A stretch of DNA of 64,000 nt from Psychrobacter sp. LV10R520-6 (GCF_900182925.1 NZ_LT900024.1:3100001-3164000), one strand, 5' to 3'. Shown: positions 45,730-55,958, counted from the first letter of the stretch. The notes: generated by a model from the sequence alone, not told the origin. Numbers and translations are program-made.

Positions 45730-46450
45730 TGCATGATCCTTAAAGTGTTATACACTGTTATTTTGTGGGCTTATTTTTTAAACGATACTAGTAAGTAGAA
45801 TCAATTAAATAAAATCAATTAAATAAAATGAATCGACCTCGATTATAATCTTATTATGCCAGCTATTGGTCTTTAGGTATAACCTGACCGATCAATAAGC
45901 TGCTGATATCACTTGTTTGTTATTTAATATTTGTTACTTAATACCAGTTACTTAATAGTGAGCAACTAATGCTAAGTCAGGCGCTCATAAGCGCACAATA
46001 AATATGACAGAAAGTTTGGTAAGTGCCAGTCTAGCGTGTAATATTGTTCCTACAGTTTGAGACAGTCCAGTGGCTATGCGCATGCTAGTATTGATTGCTT
46101 TTTAGTTGTGTATAATCAATTAAGAACAATAAATTCAATCTAATTTTAGACTTTAAAATCAGTTTACGCATTCAATTTAGATATACAGTGAGAATGCCTA
46201 CCTATTTGAATCAATAAAGTGCCTGCTTTATAAAGCGTTTAATACATAATAATAAAAAATAAGTATGGTGCGTTTATTGGCATTTAGTGCTAGCTTAATT
46301 GATAATTCAATTGTAAAAATAATGTAGTAGAAATGGCCAAATAGTAGAAACAGCCAAACTTGACGGACAGCGATAGATTAAGTGGTTTTTTTTGTGATAA
46401 AACAGACAATGTTTAAAATACTTCTAACTTGAGACAACTAGGTACATATA
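45730..46450. other. Intergenic region between nagZ and prc
   Basis: 721 bases, very AT-rich. It holds a short direct repeat (TCAATTAAATAAAA, twice, near 45800) and, near the prc end, a promoter-like pair. No gene, hairpin terminator or tRNA seen. Confidence 0.5.
46392..46419 (+). promoter_or_regulatory. Candidate sigma-70 promoter of prc
   Basis: TTGTGA (-35-like) and TAAAAT (-10-like) are separated by 16 bases, 32 bases before the prc start. The match is moderate, and other AT-rich hexamers nearby could serve. Confidence 0.35.
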
Positions 46451-48661
46451 ATGAAAAAACAACCAGCACAGTGGTTACTCAGTGCGGCGTCAGTGGGTAT
46501 CGCTGGTCTTATTCTTACCCAAAGCTACGGCACGGCAGTCGCAAACACCGAAACTGAAGGCTTCGTACCGACGCCTGAACAGAAAATAACCACCCGCCAA
46601 GTAGCGGCCTTACTGGATCGTAGTCATTATCTTAATCAGCCTCTTGATAGCGAAATGGGCAGTGAGATTCTGTCTATGTATATTGATGGTTTAGATCCGA
46701 ATCACACCCTATTCTTACAATCTGATGTCGATGAATTTAATAAAAAATATGCGGGTGATTTCGGTAATCGGCTTAAGCGCGGTGATTTGTCCGCAGGCGT
46801 AGAGATCTTTGAGCGCTATCGTAAACGTTCTAATGAATATTTTGAGATAGCCACAAAAATGCTCAAGACCGATCTTGATTTAACCAGTGATCAGACCCTC
46901 ATTTTGGATCGTGAAAAACTGGGACATTTTAAGACCAAAAAAGCCCAGCGCGATTATTGGGCGCGTCAGCTAAAGTTCCAGCTGATGAGTATCACTTTGG
47001 GTCAAGAAGACGAAAAAGCCAAAGAGCAGGTCTTTTTAAATAATCCTGATATTACCCGTGGGCAAGACTTGGTACGTGATGATCAGCGAACCCCGAGTGA
47101 GATTTTACTCAATCGCTTGTCACGTCAACAAGGGCAGATGGGACGTCTTAATGACAATGAGGTCATGGAAACGGTATTAAATACCGCCATGCTCACTTAC
47201 GATCCCCACAGCAACTATTATGCGCCGATTCAAGCGACTGAGTTGCAGATTCAGTCCAACCTGCAATTAGAAGGCATTGGCGTCACTATCCGGCCCGATC
47301 GTCAAAACCCAAACTATACGAGCATTGTGACCTTAGTCGATGGAAGCCCTGCGGCCAAGACCAGTCGGATAAAACCCGGTGACTTAATCATCGGTATTGC
47401 CGAAGATGGCAAAACCATGACCGATGTGGTGGGCTGGTCAACGCGTGAGATTGTCGGACTGATTCGCGGTAAGCGCGGCACTTCGGTCACGCTTAAGCTG
47501 CGGCAACCAAATACCCCTGAAGCTGGCGCCCGAACGGTGACGGTCGTGCGTGATATTATCGAGCAAGAAGAATCTGGCGTCACCCAGCGGGTGGTTGAGA
47601 TTCAGCGTCCTAATATTGATGCCACGCCGAAACGCATTGGCGTCCTTGAAATACCTAGCTTTTATTTGAATTATCGCGCTCGCCGTAATGGTGAGGACTA
47701 TCGTAGCGTCAGTATCGATACCGAGAGCGCCCTTAAAGAATTGAATAAAGAAAACATTGATGGTTTGGTGGTGGATCTACGCAACAATCCTGGCGGCTCT
47801 CTAGATGAAGTGGCTAAAATGCTAGGGCTATTTATTAAAAGTGGGCCTTTAGTACAAATTCGTGATAATCGCGGCAATGTTCAAGTGTACCGTGATGATG
47901 ATGGAGGCGAGCAACTGTACGACGGCAAGATGGTAGTACTGACCAACTTGGCCTCTGCTTCTGCCAGTGAAATATTTGCCGCTGCTATTCAAGATTATGG
48001 CCGTGGATTGGTGGTCGGTAACACCACAACAGGTAAAGGGTCAGCGCAAATTCAACTGGATAATTTAGCTTTGGGCTCTGCAACCTTAACCCAGCGTAAG
48101 TTTTATCGTATCACGGGAGGCAGTACCCAAAATAAGGGGGTCGTCCCCGATGTTGAGCTGGTCAATATATATGATGATGCTACCTTTGGTGAGCGTGCGC
48201 AAAAAAATGCGTTACCTTGGGATACTATTAAGACAGCAGCTTATAAGCCTGAAGCGAAGTTTAGCGATAATACGTTGGCAACCCTGAATCAGCAGTCTAA
48301 AATTCGCCAGCAGAAAAATCCGCAATTTGTTTACTTAACGGCGCTAAATGACATTCGTGATATGGACGATGGAAAAAAACCAATCAATCTTGATATTAAT
48401 AGCCGCCGCGCCAAGATGAAACTGATCGAGACGCGTTCGATAGAAGCGGAAAACAAGCGTTTGATAGCGACTGGTGAGCGCTCGTATGCCAACTGGAATA
48501 CTTATCAAGCTGCGATGGATGCAAAATTTGAAGAACGAAGCCAAATGAAAGAGGCTGAACGCCCGCAGTTACCGGAGGACGAAGCTTATATTACTGAATC
48601 CGCTTATCTGATGTTGACCGCTGATCCAAAAGTTAACCTTAGTCCTGAAGAAAAGCTATAG
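46451..48661 (+). CDS. prc: Carboxy-terminal (tail-specific) processing protease Prc
   Basis: Periplasmic S41 protease that trims C-termini, including lipoproteins and peptidoglycan hydrolases. 736 residues with a signal peptide ending about VANTE (~34). An N-terminal helical domain, a PDZ domain (~260-345; GIGVTIRPD, VDGSPAAKTSRIKPGDLI) and the S41 catalytic domain follow. The Ser-Lys dyad aligns with E. coli Ser430/Lys455 as Ser504 (SASASEIFAAA) and Lys529 (TTGKGSAQ), with Asp515 also conserved. A C-terminal helical domain completes it. RBS AGGTA. Monocistronic. Confidence 0.97.
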   Translation: MKKQPAQWLLSAASVGIAGLILTQSYGTAVANTETEGFVPTPEQKITTRQVAALLDRSHYLNQPLDSEMGSEILSMYIDGLDPNHTLFLQSDVDEFNKKYAGDFGNRLKRGDLSAGVEIFERYRKRSNEYFEIATKMLKTDLDLTSDQTLILDREKLGHFKTKKAQRDYWARQLKFQLMSITLGQEDEKAKEQVFLNNPDITRGQDLVRDDQRTPSEILLNRLSRQQGQMGRLNDNEVMETVLNTAMLTYDPHSNYYAPIQATELQIQSNLQLEGIGVTIRPDRQNPNYTSIVTLVDGSPAAKTSRIKPGDLIIGIAEDGKTMTDVVGWSTREIVGLIRGKRGTSVTLKLRQPNTPEAGARTVTVVRDIIEQEESGVTQRVVEIQRPNIDATPKRIGVLEIPSFYLNYRARRNGEDYRSVSIDTESALKELNKENIDGLVVDLRNNPGGSLDEVAKMLGLFIKSGPLVQIRDNRGNVQVYRDDDGGEQLYDGKMVVLTNLASASASEIFAAAIQDYGRGLVVGNTTTGKGSAQIQLDNLALGSATLTQRKFYRITGGSTQNKGVVPDVELVNIYDDATFGERAQKNALPWDTIKTAAYKPEAKFSDNTLATLNQQSKIRQQKNPQFVYLTALNDIRDMDDGKKPINLDINSRRAKMKLIETRSIEAENKRLIATGERSYANWNTYQAAMDAKFEERSQMKEAERPQLPEDEAYITESAYLMLTADPKVNLSPEEKL

Positions 48662-48934
48662 GTTATAATTCGCCATAAAGTTGGTGTAAGCATATGCTTA
48701 CATGTAATGACGCCTTAGCCACTTACTAACAACAGTCCAATCTGCGATTATACAGTCACAGCACGATTTGAACGATACTGTTTATTTATACTAGGGATTG
48801 GTATTTATAGGTAGTTTATAGATTGGGTCAGGGATGGCTTGCTGAGTAAGGATGATAGGGCAGGATGCCCGTTGGTTGCCTCGTACTTGGGATTGAGTAT
48901 GGTGTAACGTTAACAAGGATGGTTAGTAATTGAG

Positions 48935-48966
48935 ACCGTATAGCGCTTGTCGTTATACGGTTTTAT
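48935..48966 (+). terminator. Hairpin with T-rich tail downstream of prc
   Basis: ACCGTATA pairs with TATACGGT around an 11-base loop and is followed by TTTATTA. It lies 274 bases after the prc stop, so it may end either a long prc 3' UTR or an independent small transcript. Confidence 0.6.
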
Positions 48967-49061
48967 TACGTTTGTCAGCCTGTAACGGTTAATCTATAAG
49001 TTAGTAATATAAAAGGTTTTCAGTACTATGCAATTATTTTATTTACATAAATTAAGTACAT

Positions 49062-49095
49062 AAAAAAGCCAGTAGACATTGCTACTGGCTTTTTT
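49062..49095. terminator. Bidirectional terminator between prc and slyD
   Basis: A 14-bp perfect stem, AAAAAAGCCAGTAG with its complement, around a 6-base loop. A- and T-runs suit both strands. Confidence 0.93.
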
Positions 49096-49186
49096 TGCTT
49101 CGAGCGACTGAGTTTTAAGCAACAATTAATTTAATTAAACGGCCACCTAAAATTCAGTAATAATGCTCTATACGTTTGCTATAAGC

Positions 49187-49672
49187 TTAGTGCTCAACGC
49201 CGCCAGCACCATGTACATGGCCATGGCCTAGTTCTTCTTCAGTAGCCGCACGAACTTCTTGGATTTCAACATCAAAAGTTAAACGCTTGCCCGCTAACGG
49301 ATGGTTAGCATCAACAGTCACTTCTTCGTCGTTCACTTCAGTTACTGTCACTAGCATTACTTGCTCGCCCGCTTGTGACTGGAACTGCATACCAGGCTGG
49401 ATATCATCAACACCTTGGAAGTTATCACGTGGTACATGTTGTACCGCTTGCTCTTGGTATTCGCCATAGCCATCAACAGGCTCAACAACAGCATTGACTT
49501 TTTCGCCAGTAGATTTGCCTTCTAGTTGTTGCTCAAGGCCTGGAATGATGTTGCTGTGTCCATGTAAATAAGCAAGCGGTTGCCCTTCTGGAGACTGATC
49601 AAGGATAGTACCTTCGTCATCTTTTAGGGTATAGTTAAACTTGACGGCAGTGTCTTTTGCGATAGTAGTCAT
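49187..49672 (-). CDS. slyD: FKBP-type peptidyl-prolyl isomerase, SlyD family
   Basis: Cytoplasmic prolyl isomerase and chaperone. 161 residues: split FKBP domain (VKFNYTLKDDEGTILDQS; YLHGHSNIIPGLEQQLEGK) with the insert-in-flap chaperone domain between (~70-125), and ANHPLAGKRLTFDVEI. The C-terminus GHGHVHGAGGVEH is a short His-rich tail, much shorter than the metal-binding tail of E. coli SlyD, so nickel handling may be limited. RBS TAGGA. Confidence 0.96.
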   Translation of the reverse strand: MTTIAKDTAVKFNYTLKDDEGTILDQSPEGQPLAYLHGHSNIIPGLEQQLEGKSTGEKVNAVVEPVDGYGEYQEQAVQHVPRDNFQGVDDIQPGMQFQSQAGEQVMLVTVTEVNDEEVTVDANHPLAGKRLTFDVEIQEVRAATEEELGHGHVHGAGGVEH

Positions 49673-49998
49673 AAATTATCCTAAATATATCGATATAAAA
49701 ATTTAAATACGGTTGCAATAAACCTAAAAAAGCCAATCAACCAGCTAAAAAGCCACGTCATCAGTTAATTATCGTCAGTTTATTCGGGTAACTTTAACAG
49801 TTAGCATCTTTAATTGAGATGGCCCACATAACTTTCAAGGTAAAAACCATAAAAATTGCCAATTAGTACATTAATTATTATAAAAACCGAAGTTCTCATG
49901 ATAATAGCAGGGCAGTTGTTGCTTATTCACGGTTTGTCAGTTGCGTTTTTAACATAGGACTTTTACCATAATGATAAATACAACGATAAGAATTGATT
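49673..49998. other. Intergenic region between slyD and the M61 peptidase
   Basis: About 325 AT-rich bases holding divergent promoters. At its end an 11-codon ORF (49971-50006) overlaps the peptidase start. Nothing else recognised. Confidence 0.45.
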
Positions 49999-52059
49999 AT
50001 GACTAAATCTCAAATAAATGATGTAGCAACGACTACTGATATTAATTACCGGCTCAATTTTGAGCGCTTTTTGGAACATCTGGTTGATGTCACCTTAACC
50101 TTTACGGCCAGTAATGACGCTCCTTGTCTATGGTTACCGGCATGGATTCCAGGCAGTTATCTCATGCGGGAATTTGCTCGCCATATCACGGCGGTGCACT
50201 ATCAAATAGAAGACAGACAGATTGTAGATGAGGATAAAGTATCTAATAAAGACCAACAGGCGACTAATCACTACAAAAACACTAATCACCGTGCCCAAAA
50301 AATAGATAAAAATACCTGGCAGCTGCCAAAAGTTGAAGCAGGGCAAGTGCTACACGTACATTATGAAGTCTATTGCTATGATTTATCGGTGCGTACCGCC
50401 TATGTTGATCAGCAGCGTTTATATGGCAATTTTACCTCGTTGGCCTTAGCGGTTGAGGGGCAAGAGCAGTCACCTGTGCAAGTAAGTTTGCTCGTACCAG
50501 AAGTGTTTTTGGCTGCCCAAAACCTCGAAAATCAACATTCAGGCAATGAAGAAGAAAGCAAAAATCTAAGCAATGTGGTGTTGGCATGCGGACTTGACGC
50601 CACTCATTTGCAAAGTGTCAGTCAAGAGGGTGATGGTCAACATGGCTATGGATTACAAGCAGATAACTACTATCAACTGATTGATCATCCGTTTGAGATT
50701 TCGATGCAACAAAGGTTTGACTTCATTATTCAAGATGATGAGCACCAAACCCTAAGCCATCGATTTTTTCTCTCGGGTAAGCATACTGCTAATATGGGAC
50801 GGTTACAGCAAGATGTTACCCAAATTTGCCAGACCTATCTGAATTGGCTAGGCGATGCACCGTTCAACGATTACACCTTTATGACCTATGCCAGCGGTCA
50901 AGATTATGGCGGACTTGAGCACATCAATTCTACCAGCTTAATTATCCCGCGCCGCGATTTGCCCAGCGCCAATGAGCCAGATTTACCGAGCGCTGCTTAT
51001 CAGCGTTTCTTAGGACTCTGTAGCCATGAATATTTTCATGCGTGGTGGGTCAAAACCGTACGCCCTGATGTCATGTTAGATGTTGATTTGCGCAAAGAAG
51101 CCTTTACGCCACTGCTATGGGTGTTTGAAGGCTTTACCTCTTATATTGACGACTTTATGTTGCAAGCATCTGGAGTCATTGATAAAGCCAGCTATTTGAC
51201 CTTGTTAGCGGAACAAATTAATCGTTATCATCAGACTCAAGGACGTACGCAGCAAAGTGTCGCGGAATCGAGCTTTGATGCATGGATTAAGCTCTATCGT
51301 AATGATGAAAATACCGGAAACGCGGGCATCAGCTACTATAATAAAGGCGCGTTGGTAGCGCTGTGTTTGGATTTAACCCTATTACAAAAAAGCAAAGGTC
51401 GCTACCGTTTGTTCGATGTGGTCAAGGCATTTTATAGCCAAGCCAAACAGAAGAACAATCAGCGTATTGGCATTAGTTCTGCTGATATGGGTGCGGTGAT
51501 TGGACAATTTATGCCAATAGCAGACTGGGAAGCGTTTGAGAGCCGCTACGTCAATGGCGTTGAAGAGTTGCCTCTTGAGCAGCTACTAGCTGCTAATGGC
51601 ATTAAAATGCAAGCCGATAATAAAGAAACCGCAGACAAAAACATCCCTTGGGGCATGCGCTGTAGTGAGACCCCAGCTGGACTCAAAGTCAATCGGGTAC
51701 AGCGTGATAGCCCCGCTGCCAAAGCAGGCATTTCGGCTCATGATGTGATTGTCGCGCTTGATGGTATTAAGGCAGATACTAAGCAGCTGTCTACTTTGTC
51801 AGTAGCACAACATGAGGTTGACTGCCATCTATTCCGCCGTGATGAGCTGATATGTGTAAAGGTTCAGCCAAAAACGAAAAAACAGAAAGAGCTTGAGAAT
51901 AATGAGTCAGACGACGTTAACAAACCGTATCCTCATAAAGTAAGTTTGCGTTTAGCGGGGGCTGATAAGCTATCAGAATCAGAACAGGAAGCTGATAATC
52001 TTACGTCCACTCCGGTATGGCAAGCATGGCTTGAGGTAATGACACGTTATAAGGGTTAA
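49999..52059 (+). CDS. M61 family metallopeptidase (glycyl aminopeptidase type) with PDZ domain
   Basis: 686 residues from the ATG at 49999 (a TTG two codons earlier is also open). The N-terminal beta domain begins YRLNFERFLEHLVDVTLTF and carries WIPGSYLMREFARH, a family signature. The gluzincin catalytic domain has HEYFH (His343, Glu344, His347) and the third ligand Glu377 in VFEGFTSY. A PDZ domain follows at ~515-600 (PAGLKVNRVQRDSPAAKAGIS). No signal peptide, so probably cytoplasmic. The Shine-Dalgarno is weak; an upstream mini-ORF may couple translation. The natural substrate is unknown. Confidence 0.94.
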   Translation: MTKSQINDVATTTDINYRLNFERFLEHLVDVTLTFTASNDAPCLWLPAWIPGSYLMREFARHITAVHYQIEDRQIVDEDKVSNKDQQATNHYKNTNHRAQKIDKNTWQLPKVEAGQVLHVHYEVYCYDLSVRTAYVDQQRLYGNFTSLALAVEGQEQSPVQVSLLVPEVFLAAQNLENQHSGNEEESKNLSNVVLACGLDATHLQSVSQEGDGQHGYGLQADNYYQLIDHPFEISMQQRFDFIIQDDEHQTLSHRFFLSGKHTANMGRLQQDVTQICQTYLNWLGDAPFNDYTFMTYASGQDYGGLEHINSTSLIIPRRDLPSANEPDLPSAAYQRFLGLCSHEYFHAWWVKTVRPDVMLDVDLRKEAFTPLLWVFEGFTSYIDDFMLQASGVIDKASYLTLLAEQINRYHQTQGRTQQSVAESSFDAWIKLYRNDENTGNAGISYYNKGALVALCLDLTLLQKSKGRYRLFDVVKAFYSQAKQKNNQRIGISSADMGAVIGQFMPIADWEAFESRYVNGVEELPLEQLLAANGIKMQADNKETADKNIPWGMRCSETPAGLKVNRVQRDSPAAKAGISAHDVIVALDGIKADTKQLSTLSVAQHEVDCHLFRRDELICVKVQPKTKKQKELENNESDDVNKPYPHKVSLRLAGADKLSESEQEADNLTSTPVWQAWLEVMTRYKG

Positions 52060-52120
52060 GCCGAGAATTACCTATAGAAAAGTAGCTACTTATAAATAAG
52101 CAATTGATAAGCTCACAATA

Positions 52121-52160
52121 AAAAGCCCCTGCTAAACATAATTGTTTGGCAGGGGCTTTT
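52121..52160. terminator. Bidirectional terminator between the M61 and DUF305 genes
   Basis: AAAAGCCCCTGC and GCAGGGGCTTTT arms, extended by AAACA/TGTTT with one G·U pair, around a 4-base loop. Confidence 0.93.
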
Positions 52161-52177
52161 AGCCATACGTTTTAAAT

Positions 52178-53029
52178 TTAGACGTTAGGTTTATTAATCT
52201 TAGTAGGTTCTACGGCTTCCTTTGCATCTGAAGCGTTTTTTGTATCATCAGAAGTAACGCCAGCATCAGCGCCATAAGCAGCAATCCAGTTTTGCATCAG
52301 CTCAATCTCAGGCTGCTGCGCATCGATAATCTCTTGTGCCAGCTTACGCATTTCTTCATCTGTACCATATTTGAGCTGTATTTTTGCCATATCTACCGCA
52401 CCGATATGATGAGGCAACATTCCACGAGCAAACGCCATATCTGGTACTGGATCTGCGATACCAAGCATCATCTCACCATGCATCGCGTTCATTCCATCAG
52501 CATAAGCTTTTTGCATTGCTGGTGTATCAGGCTTAGGATTGGCTGAATCAGGATGGCTGGCCAGCCACTTTTTTAGGATATCAATTTCGGTTTGCTGTGC
52601 CTTTGTAATAGCTTGGGCAAGCTGACGCATACTCACATTAGTACCGTATTTTAGCTCAATTTTAGCCATATCTACTGCGCCGCGATGATGTCCCAGCATC
52701 CCTTTAGCAAATGCGGTATCAGGATCGTTATAAACCATACCAATCATCATCTCATCACGCATTTGAGTCATCGACTTAGTGTACTCTTTGAGTATATCCG
52801 TCATTTGAGCCTCATCTCCCATCATATCGCCTTCTGTCATGTCATGACCGGCACGTGGGTCGATGTTTTCTACAGTATTAGTATCAGAGTCAGGCATCTG
52901 AGTCGATGACGGAGTGATTTCTTCCGTTGGCGTTATCTCGTCATTTTCTGTTGTCGGCTGACACCCGTAGAGCGCAAATGTCGTAGAAAGGACAGCAGCA
53001 AATAAGAAAAAACGACGAGAAATAAACAT
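52178..53029 (-). CDS. Lipoprotein with two DUF305 domains
   Basis: 283 residues. Lipoprotein signal peptide with lipobox LYGC (Cys23), an acidic linker (~25-75), then two tandem DUF305 four-helix (ferritin-like) domains. Each carries the signature GML-HH-GAVDMAKI-LKYG (GHHRGAVDMAKIELKYG in the first, PHHIGAVDMAKIQLKYG in the second). DUF305 proteins are often found with copper or other metal homeostasis genes, but none are adjacent here, so the metal link is only suggestive. The His, Met and Glu/Asp-rich helices would suit metal binding. RBS AAGGATA. Monocistronic. Confidence 0.93.
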   Translation of the reverse strand: MFISRRFFLFAAVLSTTFALYGCQPTTENDEITPTEEITPSSTQMPDSDTNTVENIDPRAGHDMTEGDMMGDEAQMTDILKEYTKSMTQMRDEMMIGMVYNDPDTAFAKGMLGHHRGAVDMAKIELKYGTNVSMRQLAQAITKAQQTEIDILKKWLASHPDSANPKPDTPAMQKAYADGMNAMHGEMMLGIADPVPDMAFARGMLPHHIGAVDMAKIQLKYGTDEEMRKLAQEIIDAQQPEIELMQNWIAAYGADAGVTSDDTKNASDAKEAVEPTKINKPNV

Positions 53030-53228
53030 GACATATCCTTAACATGGGCGGGCTAAATGACAAGTGGACAAGACCTGCCGCGAGTATATAATAAAGTGCT
53101 GAATCTTAGCAGATAAACCTTACCAGTTCGAGACGCTACCTTTAAAATGTCGTAACGGCTTTAGATAGACTAGGTTCTAAATATACTTTAAAATTAAAAA
53201 GACGACACCAAACCTGTTCCCAAAAGCA

Positions 53229-53855
53229 CTAGTTAACAATACCCAACTGTCTGCAGCGTTCGGTACTGAGATGAATGCGTACAAACTCTCCAACCGCCAG
53301 TGAGCCAAGCTCAAACCCTGCGACCGACCAACGAATGAGGCGCAGGCAAGGCAGACCTACATGCGCAGTCATACGTCGGACTTGACGATTCTTGCCTTCA
53401 TAAATGGTCAGCATCAGCCATGAGGTTGGTACATTCTTGCGCTCGCGAATAGGCGGGTCACGTTGCCATAGCTCGACGGGTAAGTCGACTTCCTCAACCA
53501 TAACAGCGATTGCCGGCAATGTCTTGCCGTCTTTAAGCGTCACACCCTTGGCCAGCTCAGCCAGTTGTGCTGGCGTGGCTACTCCCTCAACTTGCACTAA
53601 ATACGTTTTACCTTGTTTTAGTGAAGACTCTTTAAAGCTATCAGCGCGTGGCGGCTGAGTGATGGCCTTATTCACTCGTCCATCATCGGTTAGGATTAAT
53701 AAGCCTTCTGAGGTGGCATCGAGTCTACCCGCAATACGCAACGTTTTATCGCTAAAATATGGAGCGAGGGTTGTATGTGAGTTACCTCCATCATCGCGGA
53801 ACTGACTTTGTACGCCATAAGGCTTATTAAATAATATAAGACTTGAGGTCGACAT
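53229..53855 (-). CDS. rluE: 23S rRNA pseudouridine synthase RluE
   Basis: RsuA/RluE-type pseudouridine synthase (U2457 of 23S rRNA in E. coli). 208 residues, a catalytic domain without an N-terminal S4 domain, which favours RluE over RsuA/RluB. Motifs: ILFNKPYGVQSQF, GRLDATSEGLL (catalytic Asp), and EGKNRQVRRMTAHVG. The start at 53855 has AGGA about 13 bases upstream, wider than ideal. Confidence 0.93.
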   Translation of the reverse strand: MSTSSLILFNKPYGVQSQFRDDGGNSHTTLAPYFSDKTLRIAGRLDATSEGLLILTDDGRVNKAITQPPRADSFKESSLKQGKTYLVQVEGVATPAQLAELAKGVTLKDGKTLPAIAVMVEEVDLPVELWQRDPPIRERKNVPTSWLMLTIYEGKNRQVRRMTAHVGLPCLRLIRWSVAGFELGSLAVGEFVRIHLSTERCRQLGIVN

Positions 53856-54452
53856 AAAATAACTATTCCTAAATTAAGTCATATCCCAACATAAGATATG
53901 ATCAAACACGGATAAAGCGCTATACCGTACAATTATGACAGATAAGGCATTAAAAATTTTGTAATAAGAAAGTGGTACTCATAAACATAAGAATAAGGCG
54001 TGTGCCAATCAATATTAGTCCAGTATGCCTGTGCACCCAAAAACAAAATAAAACCATGCTACAATAGTGGTATTTATAATATTGATAGTTGCATATGACC
54101 CATGCATAAGAAAAATCATTTATAAGCCCTTTATTTTGGTACTATAGTGAGGATAAATTGTGACCTTTCTTATATATTAAATCTATAAATTAATCAACTA
54201 TTGTCAACTATTGTGCAAGGTGCTTATATGCTTTGCACCTGTTCCTAATTTGTTATTAGTACTGTAGTTTCTGCAATATTGGTATCTTGTTTCGCATTAG
54301 TACTGCTATTTTTAGATCTATTTTCCATGACCTCGCCTAGCGCGCCGCTCGACCTCGCTTTTACTTATCTAGCAGGCCTTCATAACGTTATCATCATAAC
54401 AGAGTGCCCAGCGTGCTTGCGACATCCAACATACAATCAAGGAGTTTGATTC
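53856..54452. other. Intergenic region upstream of icd
   Basis: About 600 AT-rich bases between divergent rluE and icd. AGGTGC/GCACCT (about 54218-54240) can form a hairpin in the icd leader. No ORF or repeat family recognised. Confidence 0.45.
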
Positions 54453-55712
54453 ATGTCCTATGATAAGGTTATCGTACCAAGAGACGGCGAAAAAGTAACC
54501 GTAAACGCCGATTTATCTTTTAACGTACCCAATCATCCAATCATTCCTTTTATCGAAGGTGATGGTATTGGTGTAGATATTACTCCTGTGATGATCAAAG
54601 TGGTTGATGCGGCAGTAGAAAAAGCTTATAAAGGCAAAAAATCAATCATTTGGATGGAAGTATATTGTGGCGAAAAAGCCTCTAACATCTATGATGGCGC
54701 CTTTATGCCAGAAGAGACCCTTGAAATTTTACGTGACTATGTGATCAGCATCAAAGGTCCATTGACCACGCCCGTTGGTGGCGGTATGCGTTCATTAAAC
54801 GTCGCATTGCGTCAAGAGCTTGACCTCTATGTTTGTCAGCGTCCCGTACGTTGGTTCGAAGGCGTGCCCAGCCCAGTGCATCATCCTGAACTAACGGATA
54901 TGATTATCTTTCGTGAAAACTCAGAAGATATCTATGCCGGTATTGAGTGGAAAGCAGGTACTGACGACGCGATCAAAGTAATTGACTTCTTACAAAATGA
55001 GATGGGCGTAACCAAAATTCGTTTCCCAGAAAACTGTGGTATCGGTATTAAGCCGGTATCAAAAGAAGGGTCACAGCGTCTGGTACGTAAAGCCATTCAA
55101 CATGCTATCGATAATGATTTACCCAGTGTGACTCTAGTTCATAAGGGTAACATCATGAAGTACACGGAAGGCGCGTTTAAAGACTGGGGCTATGAGCTTG
55201 CAACTGAGCGCTTTGATGCTGAATTGCTAGACGGTGGTCCATGGATGACTATGAAGAACCCAAAAACAGGTAACGAGATCGTCATTAAAGACGTGATCGC
55301 TGATGCATTCTTACAGCAAATCTTAATGCGTCCTGCGGATTACTCAGTAATCGCTACTTTGAACCTAAACGGCGACTATATCTCTGACGCCCTAGCGGCA
55401 GAAGTTGGGGGTATTGGTATCGCACCAGGCGCTAACAAAGGTGGCGCAATCGCTGTCTATGAAGCGACTCATGGTACAGCACCTAAGTATGCGGGCCAGA
55501 ATAAAGTAAACCCCGGCTCGCTTATTTTGTCGGCTGAGATGATGCTGCGTGATATGGGCTGGACAGAAGCTGCCGACCTCATTATCGAAGGCATTCAAGG
55601 CGCTATCAAGAATAAAACAGTCACTTATGACTTTGAGCGTTTAATGCCGGATGCTATCCTATTAAGTACTTCTGAGTTTGGTAAAGCGGTGATTAAGCAC
55701 ATGGATGCCTAA
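54453..55712 (+). CDS. icd: Isocitrate dehydrogenase, dimeric type
   Basis: Oxidative decarboxylation of isocitrate to 2-oxoglutarate in the TCA cycle. 419 residues, the homodimeric NADP-dependent E. coli-like type. It shows [15 protein letters not shown] at the N-terminus, the isocitrate-binding and regulatory-serine loop [14 protein letters not shown], and the cofactor region [13 protein letters not shown] with [12 protein letters not shown]. The Ser in ENSED is the residue phosphorylated by AceK in E. coli. RBS AAGGAG. Convergent with the gene for an unrelated monomeric isocitrate dehydrogenase, separated by two terminators. Confidence 0.97.
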   Translation: MSYDKVIVPRDGEKVTVNADLSFNVPNHPIIPFIEGDGIGVDITPVMIKVVDAAVEKAYKGKKSIIWMEVYCGEKASNIYDGAFMPEETLEILRDYVISIKGPLTTPVGGGMRSLNVALRQELDLYVCQRPVRWFEGVPSPVHHPELTDMIIFRENSEDIYAGIEWKAGTDDAIKVIDFLQNEMGVTKIRFPENCGIGIKPVSKEGSQRLVRKAIQHAIDNDLPSVTLVHKGNIMKYTEGAFKDWGYELATERFDAELLDGGPWMTMKNPKTGNEIVIKDVIADAFLQQILMRPADYSVIATLNLNGDYISDALAAEVGGIGIAPGANKGGAIAVYEATHGTAPKYAGQNKVNPGSLILSAEMMLRDMGWTEAADLIIEGIQGAIKNKTVTYDFERLMPDAILLSTSEFGKAVIKHMDA

Positions 55713-55745
55713 TCGTGTTATTCACTTTATACCCTTTGTTAGTTA

Positions 55746-55780
55746 AAAAGCCATTTACTTAAAGGTAAATGGTTTTTTTA
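55746..55780 (+). terminator. Terminator after icd
   Basis: CCATTTAC/GTAAATGG stem with a 6-base loop and a T-run on the plus strand. Confidence 0.87.
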
Positions 55781-55816
55781 TGAAGTTTTAAAACGTCCTA
55801 ATAAATAAAATATAAT

Positions 55817-55856
55817 AAAAAACACCCCAATAGTCTTAGACTGTTGAGGTGTTTTT
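55817..55856. terminator. Terminator of the monomeric isocitrate dehydrogenase gene
   Basis: AAAACACCCCAATAGTC and GACTGTTGAGGTGTTTT arms with G·U pairs and a 3-base loop, and T-runs in both directions. It sits about 100 bases beyond the minus-strand stop and could also back up icd. Confidence 0.85.
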
Positions 55857-55958
55857 TGTATGGGCTTAAAAAGCCTTAAAGTGCAAAGTTGCTTAAGCCT
55901 AATTACCTAAGCACAATGGCTTAAGTGCAATGAGCTAAGCTCAGTTACTTAAGAAGAG

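Larger units (their letters stand above)
48662..49186. other. Intergenic region downstream of prc
   Basis: 525 bases between convergent prc and slyD. Contains a G-rich non-coding stretch (about 48800-48930), a hairpin with T-rich tail (48935-48966) and the strong bidirectional terminator (49062-49095). A small RNA is possible but unproven. Confidence 0.5.

Noticed and set aside
49993..49998. TTG start two codons before the M61 ATG
   Set aside because: No better ribosome binding site than the ATG at 49999, and it adds only two residues.
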